Source of the DNA: Erythrobacter sp.
GTDB lineage: Bacteria; Pseudomonadota; Alphaproteobacteria; Sphingomonadales; Sphingomonadaceae
DNA: 64,000 bases
Assembly (NCBI GenBank): GCA_019739335.1
Contig: CP073261.1
Location: 1,060,818-1,124,817 of the forward strand
Direction of reading: 5' to 3'
The position numbers and the translations under genes were made by a program. This document shows positions 25,468 through 34,017 of the stretch, piece after piece. A model generated the notes under the pieces. It made no database searches, had not been told where the DNA came from, and saw only the letters and a program-made list of their open reading frames with translations. Within the stretch, counting starts at the first letter, position 1. The number at the start of each line of letters is the position of its first letter.

Positions 25468-25740
25468 TTAACGCATATGGTTGAAACGCAACAGATTAAG
25501 TGGAACGAGTAGTGCCACCGTTGCGATCATGCAGATCGCAATGGCGCGCACAGAGTAACGATCGCCCAGCAAATCGCCCGTCCCGATCACCGGGCTGATA
25601 ACCAGACCCGCCATCAACGCGGCAGCAATGCCGACGCCGATATTGAGCTGCAATCCGCGCACGGTCCTGTCGGTACCGAGCACGAACGCCATCAACCATC
25701 CAAGGATGGCTCCGGTAACGATCATGAATGCAATACCCAC
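25468..25740 (-). CDS. Small three-helix membrane protein
   Basis: A 90-residue protein that is mostly hydrophobic: about three transmembrane segments (residues 5-25, 32-52, 65-85) joined by short loops, with glycine-rich stretches (VTGAILGWLMAF, NIGVGIAAALMAG). The pattern resembles transglycosylase-associated/YeaQ-like small membrane proteins but no clear family match can be claimed. The GTG at 25740 is preferred because of an AAGGA site about 10 nt upstream; an ATG at 25725 is possible. It lies 96 bp after uppP on the same strand. Confidence 0.6.
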   Translation of the reverse strand: MGIAFMIVTGAILGWLMAFVLGTDRTVRGLQLNIGVGIAAALMAGLVISPVIGTGDLLGDRYSVRAIAICMIATVALLVPLNLLRFNHMR

Positions 25741-25836
25741 GAGGCGGCTTTCCTTCGGACATATCGTCGGGAAGGGAAACCGCTCAATCTCGCCTTGGTT
25801 CCGCCATAATTGGCGCAAGACGAATATTCTTCTGGA

Positions 25837-26682
25837 TCAGAACAGTGCCAGCAAAGCGACACCCATCGCGATGCGGTAGATCACGAATACCAACATCGAT
25901 GCTTTCCTGAGGAAATTCATCAGGAAGGCCATTGTCGCAAAGGCGGCAATGAAGGTCAGCACGCCGGCGATCAGCGCTTCCATCGCCAGCCCGCCGCCGG
26001 CTTCGAAAATCTCCGGCACGATCAGGACGCCTGCGCCCGCCACCGCCGGGATCGAGAGCAGGAAGGAGAAACGCGCCGATTCGAAGCGATTGTATCCCAG
26101 CGCTCTCGCCATGGTCATCGTCGCGCCCGCACGGCTGGTGCCCGGAATGATCGCCAGCGCCTGCGCTATGCCGACGAGCAGGCCGTCCCGCCATGTCATG
26201 TCCTCGAACTTCCGGGTTTCCTTGCCGAACCGGTCCGCCAGGCCGAGCAGAATGCCGTAGAAGATCAGGTTGACCGCGATCAGGTCGGTGAAGCGGATCG
26301 ATCCCATCAGGTCGCCATCGATCACTTCGATGCCGAACACGCTCTCCACCAGACCGTTGAATACCCCCAGCTTGATCGCCAGCCCGAAGGCGACGGCAGG
26401 AATGGTGCCGAGCACGATCCACCAGAACAGCCGTCGTTCCGCCGGAGCCTTGACGATGCCGACACTGGCAAAGCCGCCGCGTGCCAGCAGCACCACGTCC
26501 TTGAAGAAATAGACGATGATCGCCAGCAGCGACCCGACATGCACCGCCACATCGATCAGCGGGCCCTGGTCGGGAAAATCGGTAAGGTAGGGGATCAGGA
26601 TCAGGTGCCCTGACGAAGAGATCGGCAGGAATTCGGTGATCCCCTGCACCACGGCGATCAGCAGCAGCTGGAAGAATGTCAT
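25837..26682 (-). CDS. uppP: Undecaprenyl-diphosphatase UppP (BacA)
   Basis: A 281-residue polytopic inner-membrane enzyme that recycles undecaprenyl diphosphate to the monophosphate lipid carrier for peptidoglycan and surface polysaccharides. Two signature motifs are present: QGITEFLPISSSGHL at residues 13-27, and PGTSRAGATM near residue 180. Length and topology match E. coli BacA. A strong terminator for the upstream M13 gene separates the two, so uppP probably has its own promoter. Confidence 0.96.
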   Translation of the reverse strand: MTFFQLLLIAVVQGITEFLPISSSGHLILIPYLTDFPDQGPLIDVAVHVGSLLAIIVYFFKDVVLLARGGFASVGIVKAPAERRLFWWIVLGTIPAVAFGLAIKLGVFNGLVESVFGIEVIDGDLMGSIRFTDLIAVNLIFYGILLGLADRFGKETRKFEDMTWRDGLLVGIAQALAIIPGTSRAGATMTMARALGYNRFESARFSFLLSIPAVAGAGVLIVPEIFEAGGGLAMEALIAGVLTFIAAFATMAFLMNFLRKASMLVFVIYRIAMGVALLALF

Positions 26683-26739
26683 GGGGTCCGCTCCATGGCT
26701 TTTCGCCCGATGAAGTCAAGCGGCCAAGTCCTGCCGAAG

Positions 26740-26780
26740 CAAAAGACCCGCTCCCGATGTGCAAATCGGGAGCGGGCCTT
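26740..26780 (-). terminator. Strong intrinsic terminator after the M13 peptidase gene
   Basis: cccgctcccgat (26747-26758) pairs perfectly with atcgggagcggg (26765-26776) around a 6-nt loop. Read on the minus strand it is followed by TCTTTT, 28 bp past the M13 stop codon. Confidence 0.92.
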
Positions 26781-26804
26781 GAACTTGTGCTTGCCAGACT
26801 GAAC

Positions 26805-28937
26805 TTACCAGATGCGGATGCGATCTTCCGGCGGCAGGTAGAGATCGTCTTCCGGGCTGACATCGAAAGCGTCATACCAGGCGTCGAGATGCCGCACCGC
26901 GTTGTTCAGGCGGAATTCGCCCGGCGGGTGGTTGGCGGTCATCACCCGGTTGCGGAGCGATTCCTCGCGCTCCATCCCGCGCCAGATCTGCGCGAAACCA
27001 AGGAAGAACCGCTGGTCGCCGGTCAGCCCGTCGATCACCGGGGCCTCTTCGCCATTCAGCGAGAGGCGATAGGCGCGATAGGCCATTTGCAGGCCGACCA
27101 CGTCGCCCAGCGTCTCGCCCATCGATTGCTGCCCGCGCAGGCAGACCGGGCCTTCGGGGCTGTCCACCGGGCAATAGCTTTCGATGAAACCAGCCATCTG
27201 CGTGGTGATTTCCTCGAAGGCTTCGCGGTCGCCTTCCTGCCACCAGTTGCGCAGTGTGCCGGTGGCATCGAACTGCGATCCCTGATCGTCGTAACCATGG
27301 CCGATTTCGTGCCCGATCACCGCGCCGATGCCGCCGTAATTCACCGCCGGATCGTTATCCGCACCGAAGAACGGCTGCTGCAGGATCGCAGCGGGGAAGA
27401 CGATCCGGTTGGTCAGCGGCGAGTAATAGGCGTTCACCGTCTGCGGCAGCATGCCCCATTCGCTGGGATCGACCTGGGTGCCAAGCCGCGACAGGTTGTC
27501 CTGCTGGTTCCAGCGCGCCGCGCTCATGCGATTGCCGAGCGGATCGTTGGGGCTGATTTCGAGGCCGTCATAGGTCTCGAATTCGTCCGGATAGCCGATC
27601 ATCGGCACAAATCCGTTAAGCTTGTTGCGCGCTTCGGCGATGGTTTCCGGCGTCATCCATTCGTTTTCGTCCAGCGCCATGCTCATCGCGCGTGAAAGGT
27701 TGGCCACCAGTTCGTCCATCCGCGCCTTGCTTTCGGGCGGGAAGTACCGCTCGACATAAAGCGCGCCGAGCTGTTCGCCCAGTTGCCCCTGCACCGCGCC
27801 GATGGCGCGCTTCCAGCGGGCTTCCTGCTGTTCCTGCCCACCAATGGTGCGACCGAAGAAGTCGAAATTGGCGGCGTCCAGCTCGCTCGAAAGCACCGCA
27901 GCATTGCTGGCGAGGAAGCGCGCAGCCATATAGGCCTTGATCGTTTCCAACGGAGTTTGCGTCAGCAGTTCCATCATTGCCGGCAGGCCGCCACCGATCA
28001 TCTCGAGCTGCGCGGGCGTAAGGCCGAGCGTGGCGATTTCTTCCTCTGTTGGTGGAAGCTGGCCGGCGAGGAAGCGGGTCTGGTCGGCAAATTGCCCGGC
28101 TTCGAGCAGCGTCTCGATGGGGAAGGTGCCCGCCATTTCGGTGAGTTCCTCGCGGCTGAGCACATTATAGGTCAGTTGCGGCATCCGCAGTACCTGGCGC
28201 GCCCATTCGAGTTCGGCGACCTGCGCCTCGAAGGCATAGATCGCGCGCGCCGCAGCGGCTGGGTCTTCATAGCCCGCAGCTTCGAGCAAGGTCCCCAGGT
28301 AGCCCAGATAGGCTTCGCGGATGGCGAGATTGCTTTCCGAATCGACGAGGTAGTAGTCGCGGTCAGGCAGGCCCATGCCGTCGAACCCGATGCTTACGGC
28401 ATATTCGGTCGGGTTGCGCGCATCAATGCCCACCCCGGCGCTGACCAGTGAGGGATAGCCCGGCTCTTCGAACAGTTCCACCAGCCGGTTCAGATCCGGT
28501 GCGGTAAAGATTTCCTGCAGATAGGGCTGCGCCGGGGCGAGGCCCGCCGCGTCGATCGCTTCGACATCGTAGAAGGCGTTGTAGGCATCGACGATCCGGC
28601 GTTCCGGCGTGCCGGGGGCGGGGTTGGAGGCCAGCAGGTCGACCATCAGGAGACGCACGTCTTCGCGCGACTGTTCACCCAGCAGGTCGAAGGCACCGAA
28701 ACGGCTGCGATCGGCGGGAATGGCGTTCTCGCGGGTCCACTTTCCGTTGACGTAGGCGTTGAAATCGTCGCCCGGGTCCACGGCGGGGTCGATCGCGTCC
28801 AGCCCCACGCCCCAAGTGCCGAAGTCCATTGTTGGCAGTTCGACGATCGTTTCGGTGGGCGCGTCTTGCGCCAGCGCGGGCATGGCGAAGGCCAGCCCGA
28901 GCGCGGATACGGATGTGGCAAGCAGTGTGCGGATCAT
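26805..28937 (-). CDS. M13 family metallopeptidase (neprilysin-like), exported
   Basis: A 710-residue zinc peptidase with a signal peptide (about 1-23, cleavage after PALAQ). The zinc site is H543-E544-I-G-H547 followed by E608 in the downstream ETLGD motif (E608/D612). The N-terminal half has the DDFNAYVNGKW pattern, and the C-terminal RIRIW end is typical of the family. It degrades oligopeptides in the periplasm or on the outer membrane. The ATG at 28937 begins the signal peptide; in-frame sequence upstream does not look coding. A strong terminator follows. Confidence 0.94.
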   Translation of the reverse strand: MIRTLLATSVSALGLAFAMPALAQDAPTETIVELPTMDFGTWGVGLDAIDPAVDPGDDFNAYVNGKWTRENAIPADRSRFGAFDLLGEQSREDVRLLMVDLLASNPAPGTPERRIVDAYNAFYDVEAIDAAGLAPAQPYLQEIFTAPDLNRLVELFEEPGYPSLVSAGVGIDARNPTEYAVSIGFDGMGLPDRDYYLVDSESNLAIREAYLGYLGTLLEAAGYEDPAAAARAIYAFEAQVAELEWARQVLRMPQLTYNVLSREELTEMAGTFPIETLLEAGQFADQTRFLAGQLPPTEEEIATLGLTPAQLEMIGGGLPAMMELLTQTPLETIKAYMAARFLASNAAVLSSELDAANFDFFGRTIGGQEQQEARWKRAIGAVQGQLGEQLGALYVERYFPPESKARMDELVANLSRAMSMALDENEWMTPETIAEARNKLNGFVPMIGYPDEFETYDGLEISPNDPLGNRMSAARWNQQDNLSRLGTQVDPSEWGMLPQTVNAYYSPLTNRIVFPAAILQQPFFGADNDPAVNYGGIGAVIGHEIGHGYDDQGSQFDATGTLRNWWQEGDREAFEEITTQMAGFIESYCPVDSPEGPVCLRGQQSMGETLGDVVGLQMAYRAYRLSLNGEEAPVIDGLTGDQRFFLGFAQIWRGMEREESLRNRVMTANHPPGEFRLNNAVRHLDAWYDAFDVSPEDDLYLPPEDRIRIW

Positions 28938-29063
28938 GCGGCAGTCCCCAAAGGTAGCGTTAATGCTATGCTGTTCGTCCAGACCGGATGAACCGTTTCT
29001 GTCGTTACCATATCGACTAAGCGTCGATTCCGCTCGACGCAAGGTCGGGAGTCCGGAAAGCGC

Positions 29064-29081
29064 TACCGCCTTTAGGCGGTA
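29064..29081 (-). terminator. Hairpin across the ABC transporter stop codon
   Basis: taccgcc (29064-29070) pairs with ggcggta (29075-29081) around ttta, so the loop holds the TAA stop of the ABC gene. A further perfect palindrome, gcgtcga/tcgacgc, lies at 29021-29040 before the M13 promoter region. Neither is followed by a good T run, so efficiency as terminators is doubtful. Confidence 0.4.
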
Positions 29082-30877
29082 ATCGCTTCGGTTTTGCGTT
29101 CGTCGAACTGCAAGGCCGCCAGCCGCGCATAGAGCCCGCCCTGCGCGGTCAGGCTGGCGTGGTCGCCCTGTTCGACAATCCGGCCGCCCTCCATCACCAC
29201 GATCCGGTCCGCCGCGCGCACTGTGGCGAGGCGATGGGCGATCACCAGCGTAGTGCGGTTCGCCATCAGCCTCTCAAGCGCGTCCTGCACCAGCCGTTCG
29301 CTTTCGGCATCGAGCGCAGAAGTCGCTTCGTCGAGCAGCAGGATCGGTGCATCGCGCAGCAGCGCACGGGCGATTGCCACCCGCTGGCGCTGCCCGCCCG
29401 AAAGCCGCGCCCCGCCGTCGCCGAGGAAAGTATCGAGCCCCTGCGGCAGTTCACGGAGGAAATCCTCGGCATTGGCAGCGCGCGCCGCCTGCCAGATTGC
29501 CTCCTCGCTGGCTTCCCACGCACCATAGCGCAGGTTGTCGCGCGCGCTGGCGGCGAACAGAACGCCTTCCTGCGGCACCAGCGCCATCCGGCGTCGGACT
29601 TCGGCAGGATCGGCCTGGGTCAACGGCACCCCGTCCATGCGGATCGTGCCCGCCTGCGGATCGTAGAACCGCTCGGCGAGTTGGAAGATGGTCGACTTGC
29701 CCGCGCCCGACGGGCCTACGATCGCCACCGTCTCACCCGGCTCCACCGTCAGGGTGAAATCGCTCACCGCCTGGTCTTCGGGCCGCGTGGGATAGCTGAA
29801 GGTGACGTTGGCAAAGGCAATGCTGCCGCGCGGCGGCACGGGCAGCGCCTGCGGGCGGGCGGGCACGGTGATATCGGGCTTTTCCTCGAGCAGTTCGTTG
29901 AGCCGGCTCGCAGCGCCGGCCCCGCGCAGCAGATCGCCGAACACTTCGGTCAGAGCGCCGAAGGCACCGGCGGTAATCACCCCGCCGACGATGAAAGCGA
30001 GGATCGTCCCGCCCGAAATCGATCCTTCGGCCACCATCAGCGCGCCGCGCCACATCAGTCCGGTGATCGATCCGAAAATGAGCGTGATCAGCATCGCGGT
30101 CATCACCGCGCGGATCAGGATGCGCGACTTGGCGACATCGAAGGTGCGCTCGACGGCTTCGCCGAAGCGCGCAGCCTCCCGCTCCTCCTGGTTGAAGCCC
30201 TGCACGATCTTCATCGCGGAGAGCATTTCGGTGGTGATCCCGCCCACATCGGCCACCCGGTCCTGGCTGGCGCGGCTGATATCGCGCAGCCGCCGCCCGA
30301 ACAGGGCAATCGGCCCGATCACCAGCGGAATCCCCGCCAGCAGCCAGACGGCCAGTTGCGGCGCGAGCCAGAACAGGTAGCCCGTCCCCAGCACCGCCAT
30401 GATCGTGTTGCGCAACGCCACCGAAATGGTCGTGCCGACGATCTGTTCGATGATCGCGGTGTCGGAGACCATCCGCGACGATATTTCGCGCGGGCTGTTC
30501 TCCTCGAAGAAGGCGGGCGAAAGCCGCAGCAGGTTGTCGTACACCCGACTGCGGATGTCGGCGACCACCCGTTCGCCCAGCCAGCTGACGAAATAGAACC
30601 GCATCGCTGTGCCGATACCGAGAATGCCGACCAGCAGCAGCAGGTAACGGAACCAGCGCCCGATATCGCCATCTCCAACGAAGCCGCGATCAATGATGAG
30701 CTGCAGCGCAGTGGGCACCGCCCAGGACATGATGACGGCAGTGACGAACAGCGCAATCGCCGCCATGCCGATCTGGAACGGATATTTCACCGCTTCGCGC
30801 GCCACCATCTTGAGCGGGCCGAGATTGCGCGCGGATTTGGAGTCGTCGGCCTGGATGGATCGGGACATGCGTGCCAT
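29072..30877 (-). CDS. ABC exporter, fused membrane and ATPase domains (MsbA-like)
   Basis: A 601-residue half-transporter with six transmembrane segments (first about 35-58) and a C-terminal nucleotide-binding domain. Walker A is GPSGAGKS at residues 388-395, the signature is LSGGQRQR, and Walker B is ILLLDEATSALD. It functions as a homodimer pumping lipids, peptides or drugs; the substrate is not predictable. It is monocistronic, divergent from phaZ, and the ATG three codons downstream (30868) is an alternative start. Confidence 0.93.
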   Translation of the reverse strand: MARMSRSIQADDSKSARNLGPLKMVAREAVKYPFQIGMAAIALFVTAVIMSWAVPTALQLIIDRGFVGDGDIGRWFRYLLLLVGILGIGTAMRFYFVSWLGERVVADIRSRVYDNLLRLSPAFFEENSPREISSRMVSDTAIIEQIVGTTISVALRNTIMAVLGTGYLFWLAPQLAVWLLAGIPLVIGPIALFGRRLRDISRASQDRVADVGGITTEMLSAMKIVQGFNQEEREAARFGEAVERTFDVAKSRILIRAVMTAMLITLIFGSITGLMWRGALMVAEGSISGGTILAFIVGGVITAGAFGALTEVFGDLLRGAGAASRLNELLEEKPDITVPARPQALPVPPRGSIAFANVTFSYPTRPEDQAVSDFTLTVEPGETVAIVGPSGAGKSTIFQLAERFYDPQAGTIRMDGVPLTQADPAEVRRRMALVPQEGVLFAASARDNLRYGAWEASEEAIWQAARAANAEDFLRELPQGLDTFLGDGGARLSGGQRQRVAIARALLRDAPILLLDEATSALDAESERLVQDALERLMANRTTLVIAHRLATVRAADRIVVMEGGRIVEQGDHASLTAQGGLYARLAALQFDERKTEAITA

Positions 30878-30966
30878 TGTGGCGCGGCACTAGCCCAATC
30901 GCAGCCGCGGTCAAGCCAGCCGGAGGGCCGGGTTCTCCCGCTGACTCATCCCGGCGAGCCATACCG

Positions 30967-30983
30967 CGTTGCAACATGCAACG
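30967..30983. promoter_or_regulatory. Palindrome in the phaZ upstream region
   Basis: cgttgca (30967-30973) and tgcaacg (30977-30983) are perfect 7-bp inverted arms separated by three bases, 105 bp before the phaZ start. The 17-bp symmetry fits a homodimeric regulator. Its TGCA-type core recalls operators used by the PHA regulator PhaR in other proteobacteria, which is an inference; no phaR gene is in the window. It could also control the divergent ABC gene. Confidence 0.4.
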
Positions 30984-31087
30984 AAAACGCCCATATTTGC
31001 CGCAACGCACAAGAACGGTCGCCGGGAAGCCTCCCACGTCGCATTCGGCAGAACCGTCATCCGCAGTTTCGCGAAGGACGCACCAAC

Positions 31088-32308
31088 TTGCTTTATTCCG
31101 CTTATGAAATGCAGCGCGTGCTGCTCGGCTCGGCCAGCAACTGGGCTGCAGTGGCCGCGCGTATGCTTGACAATCCGTCACTTCCGATGGGCTATTTCGG
31201 CATGGGCCCAGCCGCTGCCAGCGCCTTGAAGGTTTTCGCACACCTCTACGAAGATCGCGGCAAGCCCGAATTCGATATCCAGCCGGTCGAAGTCGATGGC
31301 GTTTCCTGCCCGGTTTCCGAAACCGTGGTGTTCGAAAAGCCGTTCGGTGGCTTGCGCCGTTTCGTGCGCGAAGGCCTGCCTGAAGATGCGCCCAAACTGC
31401 TGATCGTCGCGCCGATGAGCGGGCACTTCGCCACCCTGCTGCGCGGAACGGTGCAGCGGATGGTGGTAAACCAGCAGGTCTGGATCACCGACTGGGTCGA
31501 CGCGCGGCAGGTGCCATTATCGGCCGGGCATTTCGATCTCGACGACTACATCGATTACCTGATCGAATTCCTGCAATTCCTCGATCCGAACACGCATGTC
31601 CTTGCGGTTTGCCAGCCTTCGGTCCCCGCCTTTGCCGCCACGGCCGTAATGGCGGCGAACAAGGACGCGTGCCGCCCGGCATCGCTGATGATGATGGGCG
31701 GCCCGATCGACACCCGCGCCAGCCCAACCAGCGTGAACGATCTGGCGATGGACAAGCCGCTCGCCTGGTTCGAAAGCAATGTGATCGCCACCGTGCCCTA
31801 CAGCTATCCGGGTGCGGGGCGGAAGGTCTATCCCGGTTTCCTGCAATTGGCAGGCTTCTTGTCAATGAATCTGGCCGATCACATGATGAGCCATTACGAA
31901 ATGTTCAAGCATATGACGCTGGGCGACAACGACAGCGCTGAGCGCACCCGGATGTTCTACGACGAATATCTCTCGGTCTGCGACATGACGGCGGAATTCT
32001 ATCTCCAGACCATCGAGCACGTGTTCCAGCGCCATTCGCTGCCCAAGGGCGAATTCGTCCATCGCGGCAAGGCGATCGATCCCGATGCCATCCGTGACAC
32101 CGCGCTGCTGGCGATCGAAGGCGAGCTGGACGATATCTCCGGCGTTGGCCAGACGCGTGCCGCGCTCGATCTGGCCAAGCACTTGCCTCCGGAGAAGAAG
32201 ATGTATCACCTCGCCAAGGATGTCGGCCATTACGGCATTTTCAACGGCAGCAAGTGGCGCGGCAAGATCGCGTCGGTGGTGGAGCAGTGGATGCGGGATA
32301 ATGGCTGA
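31088..32308 (+). CDS. phaZ: Intracellular polyhydroxybutyrate depolymerase
   Basis: A 406-residue enzyme that mobilises stored PHB granules. It starts like other PhaZ proteins (LYSAYEMQR) and has the Cys-type nucleophile motif, Cys175 in AVCQPSVP, as in Ralstonia PhaZ1, with a C-terminal HYGIFNG holding the catalytic His. The start is TTG at 31088, supported by AAGGA 9 nt upstream and by the family N-terminus. In-frame sequence upstream is antisense to the ABC gene. No PHA synthase is in the window. Confidence 0.93.
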   Translation: MLYSAYEMQRVLLGSASNWAAVAARMLDNPSLPMGYFGMGPAAASALKVFAHLYEDRGKPEFDIQPVEVDGVSCPVSETVVFEKPFGGLRRFVREGLPEDAPKLLIVAPMSGHFATLLRGTVQRMVVNQQVWITDWVDARQVPLSAGHFDLDDYIDYLIEFLQFLDPNTHVLAVCQPSVPAFAATAVMAANKDACRPASLMMMGGPIDTRASPTSVNDLAMDKPLAWFESNVIATVPYSYPGAGRKVYPGFLQLAGFLSMNLADHMMSHYEMFKHMTLGDNDSAERTRMFYDEYLSVCDMTAEFYLQTIEHVFQRHSLPKGEFVHRGKAIDPDAIRDTALLAIEGELDDISGVGQTRAALDLAKHLPPEKKMYHLAKDVGHYGIFNGSKWRGKIASVVEQWMRDNG

Positions 32309-32324
32309 GGTGTGATTTCGGTTT

Positions 32325-32350
32325 CATGAAGCCGTCTCTGCGGCTTCATG
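32325..32350 (+). terminator. Perfect hairpin after phaZ
   Basis: catgaagccg (32325-32334) and cggcttcatg (32341-32350) form a perfect 10-bp stem around a 6-nt loop, 16 bp past the phaZ stop. Only short T runs follow, so it may be a weak terminator or an RNA-stabilising 3' hairpin. Confidence 0.55.
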
Positions 32351-32389
32351 ATAAGGTTTCCCCGAACACCTTGTTCACCAGCCACGCAA

Positions 32390-33760
32390 TCAGGCGGGCG
32401 CGGCCTGCTTGTTCCGTCCTGCCAGCCGTTCCGCCACTTCGGAGGGGCGAAAGGGTTTCCGACGCATCCGCCACTGGCTCCACAGCGCGCATTGCATCGC
32501 GATCAGCAGGAACATGAACGACTGGTAGGCAATCCCCACAAAAGCCGCACCGACCAGGAAGATTATCTGTGCATGCTGCAAAGCCGTCGCCAGATCGTGG
32601 AACCAGACATCGCGATCCGCGTGCTTTGCGCGCTCACGCCAGCGGATGCGTTCCATCTGCCACAGCCCCAGCCCGTGCAGCAGCAACCACAGCCCCAACC
32701 CCAACCAGCCCTGCTCGCCGAGCATTTCGAAGTAGGACGAATGGTAGGCGCGCGCTTCGTCGGTGACTTCGGTATAGGTGATCCGGCGGTTGTTCCCCTC
32801 CCCGGTCACTTCGGGAAGCTGGTAGGTGAAGCTGTTTCCGCGATAGGCATCGAACCCGCCACCCTTGGGATTGGCCAGCGCATAGTGATAGGTCCACTTC
32901 CACACTTCAAGCCGGGTGGAAGCGCTTTCGTCCGAACGGAAGCCGGTTATGGTCCCCATCCGCTCCACGAAGGTTTGCGGCAGGAACGGCAGCGCCACCA
33001 GCATCGCCACGCTGGCGAGACCAGCGAACAGGAAGCGGTGGCGCACCTGCCGCATCAGCACCAGTCCGAGCACGGCGATGCACACCAGCCCGGTACGGGC
33101 ACTGGTGCCAATGGGAATGAGCAGGCAGGAAAAGATCAGCGCGGCGCTGAACAGCCACACGGCCTTGCTAGGCGGAAACACGGTTCCGCGCCGGGCGAGG
33201 AACAGGATCAGCGGTATCGTGGCAATCGCGGCGGTGGAAATGATCGAGCCTTCGTAGATGCCCGCGTTGTCGTCCACCAGCAGCGTCAGCGTGCCGTAAC
33301 CGCCGCCGCCAAATACCGTCTTGATCCCGCCGTTGATGGCAATCGCGCCGATCGCCAGCGCAAATACCAGCACCGCCGATTCGAGCCGCAGCCGGGTGCG
33401 CAGGGTCAGTGGCAGGAAGGCGGCGAAGAACATGCTCTTCCACACCCAGTCCCACTTCTCCCACGCTGAGTCCTGAAAGACCGCACCCAGCGTGGTGTAA
33501 CCGCACCACGCCAGCAGCGCGACGATCAGCGCCTGCCTTAGAGTGAAGCGACTTCCTTCCTTGCTGTCGAGTACGACGTAGCCGGCAAAGGCGGCGAGGA
33601 AGGTGATGAGCGACAATTGCAGGCTGGTGATGATGCCCCAGCCGATCAGCTGCGGCGAGACGATGTCGACATAGATATACAGCAGCACCCAGATGAAGGG
33701 CCGCTTGAACCCCAGCAGCAGGATCGCGCCGATGAAGGCAAGGAGGACCAGGTCACGCAT
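32390..33760 (-). CDS. Exosortase-A-associated O-glycosylation ligase-type membrane protein
   Basis: A 456-residue polytopic inner-membrane protein of the O-antigen ligase superfamily. The N-terminus MRDLVLLAFI and the spaced hydrophobic segments (about 10-12) match the family described as putative O-glycosylation ligase, exosortase A-associated (TIGR03097). A large extracytoplasmic loop near residues 275-350 includes the YHSSYFEMLGEQGWLG segment characteristic of WaaL/Wzy-like enzymes. It would transfer or polymerise an exopolysaccharide. It overlaps a 58-residue gene upstream by 8 nt and is divergent from a glycosyltransferase of the same system. Confidence 0.87.
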   Translation of the reverse strand: MRDLVLLAFIGAILLLGFKRPFIWVLLYIYVDIVSPQLIGWGIITSLQLSLITFLAAFAGYVVLDSKEGSRFTLRQALIVALLAWCGYTTLGAVFQDSAWEKWDWVWKSMFFAAFLPLTLRTRLRLESAVLVFALAIGAIAINGGIKTVFGGGGYGTLTLLVDDNAGIYEGSIISTAAIATIPLILFLARRGTVFPPSKAVWLFSAALIFSCLLIPIGTSARTGLVCIAVLGLVLMRQVRHRFLFAGLASVAMLVALPFLPQTFVERMGTITGFRSDESASTRLEVWKWTYHYALANPKGGGFDAYRGNSFTYQLPEVTGEGNNRRITYTEVTDEARAYHSSYFEMLGEQGWLGLGLWLLLHGLGLWQMERIRWRERAKHADRDVWFHDLATALQHAQIIFLVGAAFVGIAYQSFMFLLIAMQCALWSQWRMRRKPFRPSEVAERLAGRNKQAAPA

Positions 33761-33929
33761 CGGCGGCGGGCTCGTCTGTCGCAGCAGCGGGCGCGGCGGG
33801 CTTCAGCCACGGGCGCGGTGCGGGCGCTTTGGCGGGAGCCTCGTGATCGAGATCGTCCCGGAACAGCAGCTTCCACGCGGCGAGCAGGATCAGGCCGTGG
33901 CTGAGCAGGATGGTGAAAATATCGATCAA
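33753..33929 (-). CDS. 58-residue membrane-anchored small protein, overlapping the ligase gene
   Basis: A short open frame starting at TTG 33929 and ending at 33753. It has one N-terminal hydrophobic helix (IDIFTILLSHGLILLAAWKLLF) followed by an acidic then Ala/Pro-rich tail. Its stop lies inside the start of the ligase gene (8-nt overlap), a layout typical of coupling. An in-frame stop sits two codons upstream of the TTG, so no longer version exists. The ribosome-binding site is weak. I do not recognise the family; location suggests a partner of the exosortase-A polysaccharide machinery. Confidence 0.6.
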   Translation of the reverse strand: MIDIFTILLSHGLILLAAWKLLFRDDLDHEAPAKAPAPRPWLKPAAPAAATDEPAADA

Positions 33930-34017
33930 GGATCAGGGGTCCGGAAAGCTTGCTGGCTCCCTCCTACGCTCAGGGTCTTGACGCGGCGTTAAGCAAGCTG
34001 TGGCAAAGCCACGGGCG

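Noticed and set aside
29159..31087. In-frame upstream extension of phaZ giving more than 1000 residues
   Set aside because: The extra part is antisense to the ABC transporter gene and looks nothing like a PHB depolymerase; the TTG at 31088 has a ribosome-binding site and the right N-terminus.
33978..33983. TTGACG as a -35 box for the exosortase-A glycosyltransferase
   Set aside because: No acceptable -10 hexamer is found at 16-18 bp, and the resulting start would lie too near the ATG.
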